DNA of 64,000 bases, taken from Owenia fusiformis (Eukaryota; Annelida; Polychaeta; Sabellida; Oweniidae). Positions 13,801 through 24,014 of the stretch are shown here, in pieces. The stretch spans positions 37,069,759 through 37,133,758 of the forward strand of contig CAIIXF020000009.1 in the NCBI GenBank assembly GCA_903813345.2, read 5' to 3'. A program made the translations under genes and the position numbers. The notes under the pieces were generated by a model. It was not told where the DNA came from and searched no databases. It saw only the letters and a program-made list of their open reading frames with translations. Position 1 is the first letter of the stretch; each line of letters starts with the position of its first letter.

Positions 13801-15523
13801 CGTATTGATGTTTATTATATAGTGTTTCTCGTTGTGTTCATGAATGGTTGGATCTCACCTTTTTAAAAGAGAGATTCTTCTACAGTAGTAAGTTAGAGCC
13901 AAAGTTCAAGCCCATATATTTCTACATGATTAATAAAAGAGCGGAAATGGTTGATGAGTGATATCAGCTTGATTTGGCTTTGCAATTGTTGAGCTCACGG
14001 GTGACACCCAACTACTTTCATATATAACTGGTACAACTTGTTGATTGAGCTCAGAGATTACTTTTTTGAATAACTACGGTCTATAATAACGCAAATGCGA
14101 GTAGGTAGTTACCAGTTTCACCACCAGGTGGCTCGTTCGGGTCAGATAGCATGGCGCGTATAGTAAAAAATTCCCTTTAACTGAAATTACATCTGTTTTA
14201 GTGGTTCAATTTTCATATATCCCTTATGTATCGAATAGTTATGCAAATTAAAGTATGTCCAGTAAAAGAAAATGTTGGATCCGTGGCATTTCGTGACCCT
14301 GGCCACAACCACACTGTTTCCTTACTAGTTTGACGTAACGTCAATGTAAAAATGGACAACTACCTGTGTTCAGCAAGTTCGGTGAGAATTTTTTGTGTTC
14401 TCGATTCTATCTTTCATTCTATTGAAAGCCCATGACTAAGTGAACTTAATGTATGAAAATGTTTGAATGTTGTCGCAATATCCTCCGCATATTGGTTTTC
14501 CGGAGTATATCGTGGCGATATCCTCCGCAATGATGGCCACACCTAGAGCATGTTGTTCAAAGTGCTGTAACATTTTGACTATCAGTCTGATGGTCATTAA
14601 TTTCTAGAGGCTGATAGGAAATTGAATGATTTACAAATGTTAAACTATAGGGGAGTAATTTCCTAAAATGACAAAGAAATGAAGAAAGTGCAGGTCAGAG
14701 CTTAGAGATGACCTCATACTTTCATTTCTTGCTTACCATCTTCGTTTGTCCGAATTTTCACCATCTAGTTTCTGAATACCACACGTCGATGTAATGTTTT
14801 AATCCATCTAAGAATAGGCCTGACATTTTTTATCTTGACGTGAAATAATAAGCTATCATAGGGAGCGTTTAAGCTTGCAAGTTGTTTTTCACAACCTAAA
14901 CGTGAACGGAAAATATTTAAGCGATGCATTTCTATGGGCGATTGGTCATACGTATAAGTTGGCGTTTCTATTTTATATGCATGCTAGCTTAAACTCCCTA
15001 TTATATAAATACACAAGATATCGAACCGAAGTCGAATGAATGGAACGGCACAACAAACCAAACAAATGACCAAATAGAGATCAATAGATGACTCCCATCA
15101 GTTTCCATTTGTAACTAAAGCCGCCTAATATGTGTAATCTATGGACTCTTTGATTGTCCGAAGCTAATAATTATGATTTATACTGTAGGGATCCAGGTCA
15201 ATATAAAATTGCATATACATGAACCGTTGACCAATAGATGTATTAATTAATGTATTCATGAAGAGAATAGGGAGTTTAAGCTTGCATATAAAATCAAAAC
15301 GCCAACTTATACGTATGACCATAATAATGACCAATCGCCCATACAAATGCACGCTTCGCTTCAATATTGTCCGTTTGCTTTTAGGTTGAGGAAAACACTG
15401 CAAGCTTAAACTCCCTACTATTTTTACCGTGAAAACTGAAAAACACTTAAATGTAAAACACTTACCGATCAGTAGTGTTAGACCAACACGGTAGAACACT
15501 TGAGGAGATACCATACCGAGCAC
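1838..15523 (-). CDS. Ly6/uPAR-like (three-finger fold) secreted or GPI-anchored protein, 4 coding exons
   Basis: Coding exons in order: 15466-15523, 6938-7086, 6079-6169, 1838-1974; lengths 58, 149, 91 and 137 bp give 144 aa plus TGA. Every junction has AG/GT signals (donors GTAAGTG, GTAAGAA, GTAAGC; acceptors ending TTTCAG or TTTTAG) and phases 1, 0, 1 match. Residues 1 to about 29 form a signal peptide with hydrophobic stretch GLTLLIG. The mature part starts near IKCYMC (C32, C35), followed by C49, C61, C68, C86, C91, C95, C104, then the hallmark C107-C108 and C113-N114. The last ~18 residues are hydrophobic, as expected of a GPI-attachment signal. One sequon, N52-V-T. Known of the family: Ly6/uPAR proteins sit on the cell surface and modulate receptors or channels. 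There is an extra cysteine at 23 and a crowded set at 86-95, so this is not a plain ten-cysteine domain. The orthologue group is unknown. Exon chaining across 8-kb introns is inference, but the phase agreement is strong. Confidence 0.75.
2097..2911. mobile_element. 811-bp mariner-like element with about 140-bp TIRs, in the last intron of the Ly6-like gene
   Basis: GCGTCCACAAAAAA..AGTATACC near 2103 and its inverted copy ending 2909 (GTATACTTTTTTGTGGACGCCCTG), each next to TA. The inverted match runs through ACTAGAAT..AGCAATTTT, GGTAG.AGTAAAA.GCCT, and ATGGTACC.AGATCATCAT. No intact transposase. Confidence 0.75.
4032..4178. mobile_element. About 147-bp foldback MITE bounded by TTAA
   Basis: TTAAGGCTGCCCAAAACTCAATGCAT at the left is matched, inverted, by ATGCATTGAGTCATGGGCTTAA at the right. 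It lies in the last intron of the Ly6-like gene. Confidence 0.6.
6335..6608. mobile_element. Partial TTAA-type MITE
   Basis: TTTTCAAACTATAAACGGGGCCTTTAA at the right end equals the right end of the 17262-17910 element; the left end is lost in T-rich sequence. Intron of the Ly6-like gene. Confidence 0.45.
7340..7442. mobile_element. 85-bp miniature element, copy 1, with perfect 9-bp duplication
   Basis: Element 7349-7433 starts TACCCTTTGCATTCG and ends CTGCACGCAGGGTA. It is flanked on both sides by ACTATTGGC (7340-7348, 7434-7442). Terminal inverted bases TACCCT/AGGGTA. Non-coding. Intron 1 of the Ly6-like gene. Confidence 0.85.
7479..7726. mobile_element. Miniature TIR element with G/C tracts
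   Basis: Left end ATAGGCGTAGCCAGG and right end (inverted) CAGTGGCGTAGCCAG. Inside each end is GTGCGATCG beside a long C or G run (7517-7528, 7685-7701). Partial relatives lie at 10717-10760 and 36855-36885. Confidence 0.65.
7952..8057. mobile_element. 85-bp miniature element family, copy 2 (inverted), perfect 9-bp duplication
   Basis: Element 7961-8048 is the reverse complement of copy 1 (TACCCTGCGTGCAGAG ... GCAAAGGGTA). Flanks GTTTTATGA at 7952-7960 and 8049-8057 are identical. Confidence 0.85.
8984..9085. mobile_element. 85-bp miniature element family, copy 3, decayed 9-bp duplication
   Basis: Element 8993-9076 in the same orientation as copy 2. Flanks GGGCACTGT and GGGTACTAT agree at 7 of 9 bases with two transitions, as expected for an older insertion. 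Confidence 0.7.
9343..10025. repeat. About 175-bp direct duplication, copies 512 bp apart
   Basis: 9343-9520 and 9855-10025 share AAGAATCTAACATTTAATGA, ACAAAAGGATTAATTGCT, GTGTACCAACATCACCT and AGAGATCATCTAACAGTCTA. A C/G tract and unrelated sequence lie between. No coding potential. Confidence 0.8.
10717..10765. mobile_element. Fragment of the GGCGTAGCCAGG element
   Basis: CATAGGCGTAGCCAGGAGG followed by a G run and GTGCGATGGGTGCGAT matches the left end of the element at 7479; the rest is missing. Confidence 0.5.
11715..11990. repeat. Diverged direct duplication
   Basis: GGAGACTTGTTTCC.C.CCC, then CTAGTA..AATTTAAATATTTGAT, and GAG.TATTT occur at 11728-11800 and again at 11908-11990. Intron 1 of the Ly6-like gene. 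Confidence 0.6.
12658..13250 (-). mobile_element. 5'-truncated LINE insertion with 14-bp target duplication, in the Ly6-like gene's long intron
   Basis: ATTTAGGATTCGTT at 12658-12671 is repeated at 13237-13250. Between them, on the minus strand, lies the end of a non-LTR reverse-transcriptase ORF (13236 to 12891) closed by a poly(A) run next to the lower copy. That is the pattern of target-primed reverse transcription. The protein part reads NRLRAGLLLNSHFY and then a zinc-knuckle C-x-C...H...C (PKCQCGEKFQTTEHFLIKCP), typical of the C-terminus of metazoan LINE ORF2. The RT core is absent. Confidence 0.85.
14859..15000. mobile_element. About 138-bp TA-flanked MITE, copy A
   Basis: Element 14861-14998, GGGAGCGTTTAAGCTTGCAA to TAGCTTAAACTCCC, next to TA on both sides. 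The interior GCGATTGGTCATACGTATAAG also occurs, inverted, in copy B. Confidence 0.7.
15268..15417. mobile_element. About 146-bp TA-flanked MITE, copy B (inverted)
   Basis: Element 15270-15415, GGGAGTTTAAGCTTGCATATA to GCAAGCTTAAACTCCC, flanked by TA; reverse orientation to copy A, 270 bp away. Both lie next to the Ly6 signal-peptide exon. Confidence 0.7.
15466..15523 (-). CDS. Signal-peptide exon of the Ly6-like gene
   Basis: Short first coding exon reading MLGMVSPQVFYRVGLTLLI and ending in phase 1 at a strong GTAAGTG donor. The leftover G joins GA of the next exon to make Gly20. A second ATG lies at codon 4. A short, hydrophobic exon before the cysteine-rich exon is the usual layout for this family. 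It lies about 8.4 kb from exon 2, so linkage rests on phase and on the lack of another signal exon that I could find. Confidence 0.6.
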
Positions 15524-16494
15524 TAAAAGTTTATGCCGACTTCTTCAATACTATCTTCCAAAGTATCACCAATATATCAACGAAATACTCGAGATTGCAT
15601 CGTCTGATTAATACATTTCCAATACAATATTTGTTTTTCCAATGTCAAATTGTCGAATTCTATTTTTCAAGTTTCGAGTGGTTGTGATTTATTTTGCGAT
15701 AAATCCATCCGGACACGAAATTGCAGCGGATTTATTAACTGATAATGATTCTAACCATTCAAAGATCTATATATTGCTTTGGATAAGCGGGGCAATAATA
15801 GATGATGATAGTCTATGAAATCTCACACGTGGGTTTCGAAATCCCAAATTTTAGGCGCAGTGAATGTCATTGAAGATCATCATATGGATTGTTCCAGTCG
15901 TACTAAAAGTCAAAGTGAGATGAATTTAGTTCAAATTTTCTTTGGCGAATTAGTTGTATTTAAGAGAAATCTAGGTTCGCCTGACACTGATCGCCGTTAT
16001 TCCGCGTGAATGGAGTTCTATCATGCTGTACTACGATTGTTGCGAAGCAATTAAATCTAACTGTGACACTTTAACGTCGTTTTTGCTGCTTCGGTTTTGT
16101 TCACGGTTATACGTTGATGATTCCCTTGGTGCTAATCTCACGTTCCACTTGTTTATCTTTCTGCATATATTACGCACTAGTAAACAACCAGTAAAAGCAG
16201 TGACTAGTGGTTCATTTATTTTGAGGATCCTGATTTCTGGACTGTATTTTGTATGCCTTTGCCGTATGATTTAGAAACAAAACTTTAGGGAAACGTAAAG
16301 CTCATGAGAAGAGTATTTTGATTAGAACCAAATTACTTTTTCATTTCTAAGTTATCCACTTGGCCTTCTACGAGTAAAAACGTTTCCGTTTCAATTATGT
16401 GTTAATTTCTTCCTAGTAATATGTTTTATATTCTGACAGACTCCAAAGTTTTACAAGCTCCTGTGTGTTGCTGAAATCAGAGTAACAGTTGAAC

Positions 16495-16850
16495 ACTACA
16501 TTAACATGACAAAATGTCACCTTGTTGCTCACAATATTATTCGTTCAATTTATGTAAATTGGTCAATAAAAGCAAGTTAATTGAAAAAATAATTTTTTGA
16601 CCTTGAGAAGGTCATTGAAGGTCAAATGTTTTTTGATTTTAGGTCAAATATATAGTCAGATTTGAACTTTTGAAACCTTGTAAATGGTTTTAAAAAAATA
16701 TTGGTCAATTTGAAGCTTGAGAAGGTCATTGAAGGTGAAGGTCATTGAAGGTCAAATCTTATAACTAATTTCAGATTTGAACTTCTGATATCTTGTAGAT
16801 GATTTTGATTTTGTTACAGACACCGATCGCCAACCGCCAACCACTAACCG
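16495..16850. repeat. Interspersed repeat, first copy
   Basis: AACATGACAAAATGTCACC, GTTGCTC.CAAT and GAAGGTCATTGAAGGTCAAAT; closely similar to the start of the repeat at 21317. Contains short GAAGGTCATTGAAGGT direct repeats. Confidence 0.6.
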
Positions 16851-17036
16851 CCGTCAATAACGGAGACCATAACAATGTCACCACTTTTTGAAAAGTGGAA
16901 CACAACCTACCCTGGGATTTGAACATAAAATTAGATGGAGAAATAAAGAACCAATGCCCTTAAGATATTACTGCGATAATATCGATATAAAAAGCGATAC
17001 TGTTTTGCCAGTGTTCGCAGATTTCAAATTGGGAGT

Positions 17037-17261
17037 TTGATTGAAAGATCAGAGGCAAAAGCGGGGGCAAAGGGTGTATCCAACCAGATGACATGTTCTC
17101 CAAGAAGATTTATTAAAAAGTTGATGTCATTTGCTGCCAATCCGGGTCTATGCGAAAATGGTGGAATCAGTGCATGTACAAAAGAAAATAAAGTTGGAAG
17201 TCCAAAGATCAATTTAAAGGATTGGTATCGATATGGTGAACTTTTTGAACACACGTTTCTC
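17037..17261 (+). other. Unrecognised protein-like open frame cut by a MITE
   Basis: An open frame reading IERSEAKAGAKGVSNQ... LCENGGISAC... runs into the TTAA element at 17262. Just upstream, in another frame, 16930-17035 reads EPMPLRYYCDNIDIKSD and VFADFKLG without stops. The balanced composition in adjoining frames suggests a frameshifted relic of a coding sequence, but I recognise no family and see no splice sites. Chance is not excluded. Confidence 0.25.
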
Positions 17262-17910
17262 TTAAAGTCCCCATATAAAGTTTAAACCACTTTGGCTTAT
17301 ATTGTAGTCTTACCCAATGTAATCAAAGTGTGATATGTGAAACTTTTTTTTAATTTCAAAAAGTGGTTTTTGATAGACTTTTTGTTCCAAAATTTGTGAA
17401 TTTATTTATAACTAACTTTTAGAGGTCACACATATATTTTAATTAGCCAAAATTCACAACAATGCATAGCATTCATCCTCGCATGTTTTTGCCGAAAAAA
17501 TTAAGAAAATCGGTTCATAAATAAGCGAGAAATAAACTCATCAGTGCATGAAAATGGTTTTTGCTACCTTAGTGACATCACTAATGTTTCAAAATATTTT
17601 TTATATGCTAAAACATTGAAGTGGCCCATTAAGTATGGCACTTTATTATTGAAATAGAGTGTCCTTTGTTAAATCTTTGCTTTGGTGTTAAAAAGATAAT
17701 CTTTTTTGAAATGCATTAAGAAATATTTGATGATTAAAAAATTTCAACTTTTTTTGAAAAATGACGGGAAATTTGAATATTTGAGAACTGAAATGCTCAC
17801 AACTTTTTTTCAAAATATTTTTTTTTCAAAAATCTCTAAACTAACTTTTTAAGTCATGACAAATAGTAAATGAATGATAAATATTTTCAAACTTTAGACG
17901 GGGACTTTAA
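17262..17910. mobile_element. 649-bp TTAA-flanked MITE (piggyBac/Kolobok-like target)
   Basis: Ends TTAAAGTCCCC...TAAAGTTT and, inverted, AAACTTTAGACGGGGACTTTAA. Sub-terminal GTTTAAACCACTTTGG recurs in other copies. No ORF. Related: 48252-48657 (complete, shorter), 6335-6608 (right part) and 23238-23570 (left part). Confidence 0.7.
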
Positions 17911-18254
17911 ACCAGTCATCAACATTTCTAAAAAAAATTTACAAATCGTCAATTTAATGGTCATCTATTTAATGATAACAATATAATTTGAAAACCAGAA
18001 CAACGGCAACGCCAAAGCGTAGCGAATCCCATCGAACAGAAATGGCTGGCATTTTTACAAACGAATCGCAAATATCATAAAACAACACACCAGAAAGGCC
18101 ACCATTTTCAAAATGGTTGCTCACTAGCCAAGTTGTCACCAGAAGAAATAATATGCTTTTAAGTAGCCACCTCTAAAATTTTGGAAAAATCGCACACGTA
18201 CTTGTAAAATTGCTCCACTACTTTTCGAGTTATAGTAAATCAAAATTGTTTTCA

Positions 18255-18505
18255 AAATGGCCGCCTTCTACCAAAAGTGTCAGAGGACAGTGTGCCATGC
18301 TTATAGTATTCACATACCAAATATGAACAAAATCGCTCCACTACTTTTTGAGTTATAGTAAAATACGTTAAAATGGTGGCCATTTTGAAAAATGGCCGCC
18401 TTCTACCAAAAGTGTCTTTAGACAGTGTGCAATGCTTATAGAATTCACATACCAAATATGAACAAAATCGCTCCACTACTTTTTGAGTTACAGCAAAAAT
18501 CGTAA
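18255..18505. repeat. Tandem 136-bp duplication (ATGGCCGCCTTCTACC repeat)
   Basis: Two near-identical units: ATGGCCGCCTTCTACCAAAAG, then CATACCAAATATGAACAAAATCG and CTCCACTACTTTTTGAGTTA. A weaker copy lies upstream (from ~18160) and a related AATATGAACAAAAGCGGGCC downstream (~18755). An open minus-strand frame through it is a by-product of the repeat. Confidence 0.75.
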
Positions 18506-18794
18506 AATGACGAGTAAAGGCGGCCATTTTTCAAGATGGCTGCCATGTGTTTCTTTAATATCTACATTTCTAGCTTCATTAATGTCCTTTATAATTTTTT
18601 TACATTTAAAACATATTGCTATTACAGTTTTACATATTGCACCTAAATTACTGTAAAATCGTCACTAAAATGGCCGCCATTTTGAAATGAGTGGCCATTT
18701 TGAAAATCGGCTTTCGAGCAGAACTTCTACCCCCATAGGGTATATGTGTACAAAATATGAACAAAAGCGGGCCAACGGTATTTGAGTTATTGCC

Positions 18795-18838
18795 CGGACG
18801 GACGGACGTACGTACGGACGGACGGACGGACGGACGGA
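18795..18838. repeat. (GGAC)n microsatellite
   Basis: About eleven GGAC/GTAC units at the end of the 136-bp repeat family. This pairing of a non-coding repeat with a GGAC tract is commonly seen in marine invertebrate genomes. Confidence 0.85.
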
Positions 18839-19041
18839 GGCGTTCCCTATATCCCTCCGAACTTCGTTCGATGGGATAAAAATATATACATACTGTACTT
18901 TCTCTTTATTGTTTTAGAAAACACATCAGACGCTTCTTTCGTTCTTGGTATCATAATTGTGTTCGGAATGAAACATCTTTCCGAACCTCATTGGAACAAA
19001 ATGACATAAACACAACGTGTTTAGGTCTCTCAATATTGTAA

Positions 19042-19172
19042 TTGTACAAAGGAAATTTTGGTTGATTTTAAAAAAGTTTTTTGTTAATGAAATTTCTATC
19101 TGTTTTAGCGGGGTTTTGTTTTAATTTTTTGGATACTTTTTCTTAAATCAACCAAAATTTCCTTTGTATATT
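19042..19172. repeat. 26-bp inverted repeat hairpin next to the LINE tail
   Basis: ACAAAGGAAATTTTGGTTGA (19045-19064) and its exact inverse TCAACCAAAATTTCCTTTGT near 19148-19167, about 80 bp apart. Probably a small foldback element into whose edge the LINE inserted. Confidence 0.65.
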
Positions 19173-20868
19173 TTTATTTATTTATTTTTTATTTATTTAT
19201 TAGGATAAAACGCTTTTACAACAGCGGCACTACTTTTTAGTGTGCATCCAAAGAGACTAAAATACATACATACAATAGGTTAAAATCATTAAAAATACAT
19301 TTCCTTTAAAAATTCGTAAACACATTTCTCAAATTTATTTATTTGGTCCTGCCCCCATGTCCCTATGTAAAGTGAATCACCAATAATCCATTGTAGCTTA
19401 TCATTAAGGCTCGCTGATAAGTATTCACCTACAAGGGCAACGTCACATGAAGAGATTAAATTGTTAATGAATAGGTTTCTTTTATCCTGGAGGACGGGGC
19501 AAAGGAACAGGCGATGGGACATAGAGTCATAAGAATTGGAGGGGCCTAATTTACAAAAGCCATCACTTTTATTCCACCTTTTAAGGTCTGATTCTAATTT
19601 AAAACAACCCGACCTGGCTAAGAATTTTTGTCTTGCTCCTTGGAAGTTGAATGGGTTTTTTAGGTACTCTTCATGAAAGACATGTCTCTTAACATTTCTA
19701 TAAAGGGATAGGGATGGCCGGTTGCAAATTGATGAAAACAATTCCTTAGTAGTAATTTCGTTGGAAATATTGAGAAAGGATGAGTACCATTCTTCAGAAT
19801 TAACATTCAATTTATTATCGAGCCCATGGAGCACTAATATATTTGCTATGTTAGAAACATACTTCCAATTAGATTCTTTATTTATTGAATATGATTCCAA
19901 GAGGGCAGATAAAACCTTTGATACTAGGGTTTGTGAGTTCTTATTCTTTAGATACTGTAGCAGAAATAGTCAATTTGACGTTTTTGAAAGATCTTTTCAA
20001 TTGGACGCCAGCCCATATCACAGACAAGGGCTTCATAAGCTGGGGAACACTTAAGGCTAAGAATGGATAAACCAGCTTGGTATTGATACGACTTTAAATT
20101 TTTCTTCATTTCGCTTGTGTTTGGAAGGAGGACTCCTGCTCCATGTAATATTGAAGGAAGGAACATGTTATTATACATGGTGTTACCATATTGAATTCGT
20201 TGGATATTACAATGTTTGTTGAGGGTTGAGGTTATGTAACCTTTGAGCTTTTTTGATTTTAAACCAAGAATATTATTAATATGGTGCGAGTCTTTCAGTG
20301 TTTTGTCAAAATAAATGCCAAGGTACTTATATGTTTTTACTTCATTGAGGGAGAGCTCACCAAGCTTCCAAACTTTATGTTTGTTAACTTTTCCACCTAT
20401 GATCATAACTTGAGACTTTTTTGAGCTGAAACTAAACCCCCATTTTTTACCAAATTCGTTTGTAATATCAAGCATTCTACAGAGATCAGATTCGCTGGTA
20501 GCTGTGAGGACGATGTCATCTGCAAAAAGCAATGCGGGTAGAGTTAGATCTTTGAAAGGGATACCCATATCATTTTCGATCAGGCTGTCAATCAAATCGG
20601 TCATAATTACAGTAAATAGAGTAGGTGAGAGTACACATCCCTGTTTTAGGCCAGATTCAACTTCGAAACATTCACTACCAAAATTACCAAATATAACTTT
20701 GTTTTTGACACATGCGTATAGATTTTTCAATACACGCCAGGCTTTGCCCTGGATTCCTTTCTTCCAAAGAGATATAAAGACTTGTTCACGGTCAATAACG
20801 TCAAAGGCTTTCGATATATCGATGAAAGCTAGATAAGTCTTTTGATTTTTATCCCTAACTATATAATA
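19171..20868 (-). mobile_element. 5'-truncated, frameshifted LINE with RT core and zinc knuckle
   Basis: Frame 20860-19948 carries RT motif A (YLAFIDISKAFDVIDRE), SGLKQGCVLSPTLF and the catalytic box LLFADDIVL. A +/-1 shift near 19950-19990 moves the frame to 19289-19950 (YLKNKNSQTLVSKV...), which ends with a C..H..C knuckle (CKLGPSNSYDSMSHRLFLCP). A (TAAA)n-type tail lies at 19171-19203. The endonuclease half is missing. A stop codon just upstream of motif A at about 20870 marks the 5' break. Confidence 0.85.
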
Positions 20869-21316
20869 TTGAGAGGTCTAAGAAAATGTTGTATCTGCAA
20901 TTTTGTTCCAACAAGGTTTGGAAAGACATTTTATTTCATTCCCAAGAATTGGTAGAAAGGAACAAAAACCGATTGCACTAAAAACAATTTTTTTTTAACA
21001 AAAACAGTTATATAAAATATATATAAATTAAATTGTTGTCAATCAGTAAACGTGTTTTTTACAGAATGTTTTCAATAATTGGTTTAAGAGAAAAACATTG
21101 TTTAATTCAGTTCACCATATCGATACCTATCCTTTAGAGGGTTTTAGTGGTTTTATCGATAGTATCACATCACCGTTTTTAGGTTTCAGGTTATAGTACA
21201 ACTGGAGCAATCCATATGAAAAATAAAATCCGATGATATTCGAATGATACCTGTATATTATGTCCCCTGTTGCTTTGATTTCAACCTACGCTCTTGTAGA
21301 GACATATACAAGGCAT

Positions 21317-22095
21317 TAACATGACAAAATGTCACCACCTAGTTGCTCCCAATAGAATTAGTTCAATTTAAAGTCAGATTTGAATTTCTGAGAACTTGTA
21401 GATGATTTTGAAAATAAAAATTGATCAATTTGAAGCAAGTTGTAAAAAGACCTTCTTGACCCTGAGAAGGTCAAATATTTTTAACACACCACCGGTGGGA
21501 TATAGTCGTCATAGTCGTCGTGATCGTGATCGCTCTGGTTTTTTGTCTTCACCATTTCAGGAAAACCGCTCATCAGATTTTCTCCAAATTCGCACTCGTG
21601 ATAGTGGATATCAAGTTCTAGAGCTGATTAACTTTCGAGCGGCCATCCTGTTTTCTGGTGGCCTTTTTGAAGGTTTTTCGGAAAATCTTGTCATCACCAA
21701 TTCAGGAAAACCGCTCATCGGATTTCCTCCAAATTCGCACACATAATAGAGGATATTAAATTCTTGAGCTGATTAACTTTTGGGCGATCATCTTGTTTTC
21801 TGGCGGCCATTTTGAAGATTTTCCGAAAAATCTTGTCATCGCCATCCCAGTAAAACCGCTTGTCAGATTGTCTCCAAATTCGCACACATGATACTTAATT
21901 ATGATGGATAGAGGATATCAAGTTCTAGAGCTGATTAACTTCTGGGCAGCCATTTAATTCTGGCAGCCATTTTTTGATGGTGTGATCTCGTTCACGTCAT
22001 GTGCCTTGTTTTTACATGGAGAATGTAATTGAATGTCAAATCTAAAGTCAGATTTGAACTTGTAAGAACTTCTAGATGATTTTGAAAAATTGTCT
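21317..22095. repeat. Interspersed repeat, second copy, with three internal tandem units
   Basis: After the AACATGACAAAATGTCACC head come three units of CTTGTCATC.CCA, AAACCGCTCATC, TCTCCAAATTCGCAC and GAGCTGATTAACTT. A reverse-orientation scrap of the same unit lies in SPATA20 intron 10 (28505-28600). Confidence 0.65.
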
Positions 22096-22119
22096 CAAAG
22101 TACAAATTATCTATCATCT

Positions 22120-22220
22120 CTATGAGTCCGTGTCCTGGAGTTAATGAATTGGCCTAACATATATGTGAGCCACTGTTTTAAAAGTGTAAGTCGAAATAAA
22201 TAAATAAATAAAAATAAATA
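22120..22220 (+). mobile_element. LINE/SINE 3' tail
   Basis: AAAAGTGTAAGTCGAAATAAATAAATAAA: a short 3' end followed by a TAAA-type tail. A second copy of the same end is at 24935-24965. Confidence 0.45.
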
Positions 22221-22942
22221 TGCACCTGTTGAAATCCTCAGAAAATAGCCAAAATCCAACATATGACTGTCTGAAATCTGTAGATCTTAAGCTGATACCT
22301 TTCTCTACATATTCCAGATGGGAGACATTTGAAGTTCAAGATAGCCGCCAAATTAGCTTAATTTATTCGCTTTATAATTTACAGATACTAAGCTTGAAAA
22401 TACGTTACAGAATTCTACTTGTTGAAACTCCATCCAAAAATTGGTCAAATCATGTTACTTCAAGTATTTCTAAAATAAATTCCATTGGAGTAGGGATTCC
22501 TTAAAAACAGTAGATTTCACTTGGTTTTCGAAGCCTTTGGTTACTTTTAATTATTACAACCCGTTAGGTTCTGAAGATTGTCTCCAATTAAATTTCAGAA
22601 AATCAAGTGATAATTTAGTAGATTGCATTGTTAGGTAGGCTAACCCTAATGTTTCATTTTCTCTCTGGAGAGAGACTTCACCTTCGACTAAATTTGACTT
22701 ATTAGGTATGAGTAACACAGCTATTAGCTAGTATCTCCAATTATAGGTTTGTATGATTCAAAGTGGTTCATAGCTATACCTTTCGTAACTCTACAACTTT
22801 GGGAAGCTATCACCTTTATGGAAGTTTCATCCGAGACTCTCCCCTAACTGAAAATGCTGCCAAACCAACTATACACCATTTATGAAGAATTTTCCTCCTT
22901 GCTCTTAGAGTATAACAGCGTTTTGGTAAAAAAAAACTTAGC

Positions 22943-23112
22943 TTGTATTCGGCAATGCAACTAACGGCTGTCGGCTACAGGATTAACTACTATTTTATAA
23001 CCAACGCATTTAAATATCAATGGAATAAAGGCAGGTAGTATTCGTATCTAAATGAGTTACCCGGTTAATCCGGTAGCCGACAGCCTTTATTTGCATTCGC
23101 TAATTCAAGCAT
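22943..23112. mobile_element. About 170-bp foldback element
   Basis: GCTTGTATTCGGCAATGCAA, AACGGCTGTCGGCTAC and GGATTAAC are matched inverted by GTTAATCC, GTAGCCGACAGCC and TTGCATTCG..AAGC. A short unpaired centre of about 70 bp. Confidence 0.6.
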
Positions 23113-23237
23113 GGTTATGATAACATGTAGTCAGATTCAATTTCATTGACAACTTTGAATCATAAAATTAATTAAAGAACCACATTACAACAGTATGCGA
23201 AAATAGAAACATATGTACAAGACCTAATTTGTTTTTT

Positions 23238-23575
23238 TAAGTTTAAACCACTTTGGCTTATATTGTAGTCTTACCCAATATGATCAAAATGTGATATGTG
23301 AAACTTAGTTTTTAAATTTCAAAAAGTGTTTTTTGGAGGACCAACAGCTGTATAGGTTAAAAAATTTGGAATCTATTCAAAAAGAAATTTTAGAGCTCAC
23401 ACATGCTTTAATATCCAATAGTTCACACCAATACATAGCATTCATCCTCAATTGTCTTTTGAAGATTGAATTTAGAGAAGTAGTTGATAAATAAGCAATG
23501 AACGCATCTAATACTATGCATAAAAGTGGTTCAGAGAAAAATGCATTTCCAATTTTAGTTCTCATAGAAACCAAT
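23238..23575. mobile_element. Partial TTAA-type MITE
   Basis: GTTTAAACCACTTTGGCTTA and the next ~330 bp (CATAGCATTCATCCTC, ATAAGCAATGAACGCATC) parallel the left half of the element at 17262; the right end is missing. Confidence 0.5.
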
Positions 23576-23576
23576 G

Positions 23577-24014
23577 GTATTTGTTTAATCTTCGCAGTGG
23601 TGCTAAAAAGTTAATATGTTACAATGGTGCGAACAATAACACATCTGCATACTAGTAAGTCTAGAATATATGACTTAAAGGGAGTTGCTTATATAGCGGA
23701 CACCCTATACTTTTCAAATCCATGATTTTAAGTAAAGTAACAAAATAAAAGTATTAAATTTTATAAAAATCTCTGTGTAGCAGCCTACATCTTGGCAAAA
23801 CTAGATAATTGATTAAGCCAGATAAAGCAGATAGAGTTACTAAAACCTCAATACGCAATGTAATGAGATGAAATGAGATATTTTTCTGGAGATCAATTAT
23901 TTTGATGGTGAATCATTGTTTCTAAGAACTGATTCATAACCTCATTTATCACATAATAATTATATTTCTATCAATAAATACATTTATTAAAATCATTATC
24001 GGCTTTTGGAACAA
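23577..24014. other. SPATA20 3' flank
   Basis: Apart from the polyA signal at 23983-23988, AT-rich sequence with no feature that I can name. Confidence 0.4.
23983..23988 (-). terminator. PolyA signal of SPATA20
   Basis: AATAAA on the minus strand 27 bp past the TGA at 24015-24017, implying a very short 3' UTR. Confidence 0.55.

Noticed and set aside
18252-18527. 91-codon minus-strand ORF with internal protein repeat (QKVVERFCSYLVCE)
   Set aside because: The repeat is the translation of a non-coding 136-bp tandem duplication; no splice context or start.
22220-22504. 94-codon plus-strand ORF after a TAAA tail
   Set aside because: No motif, no splice signals; lies among interspersed repeats.
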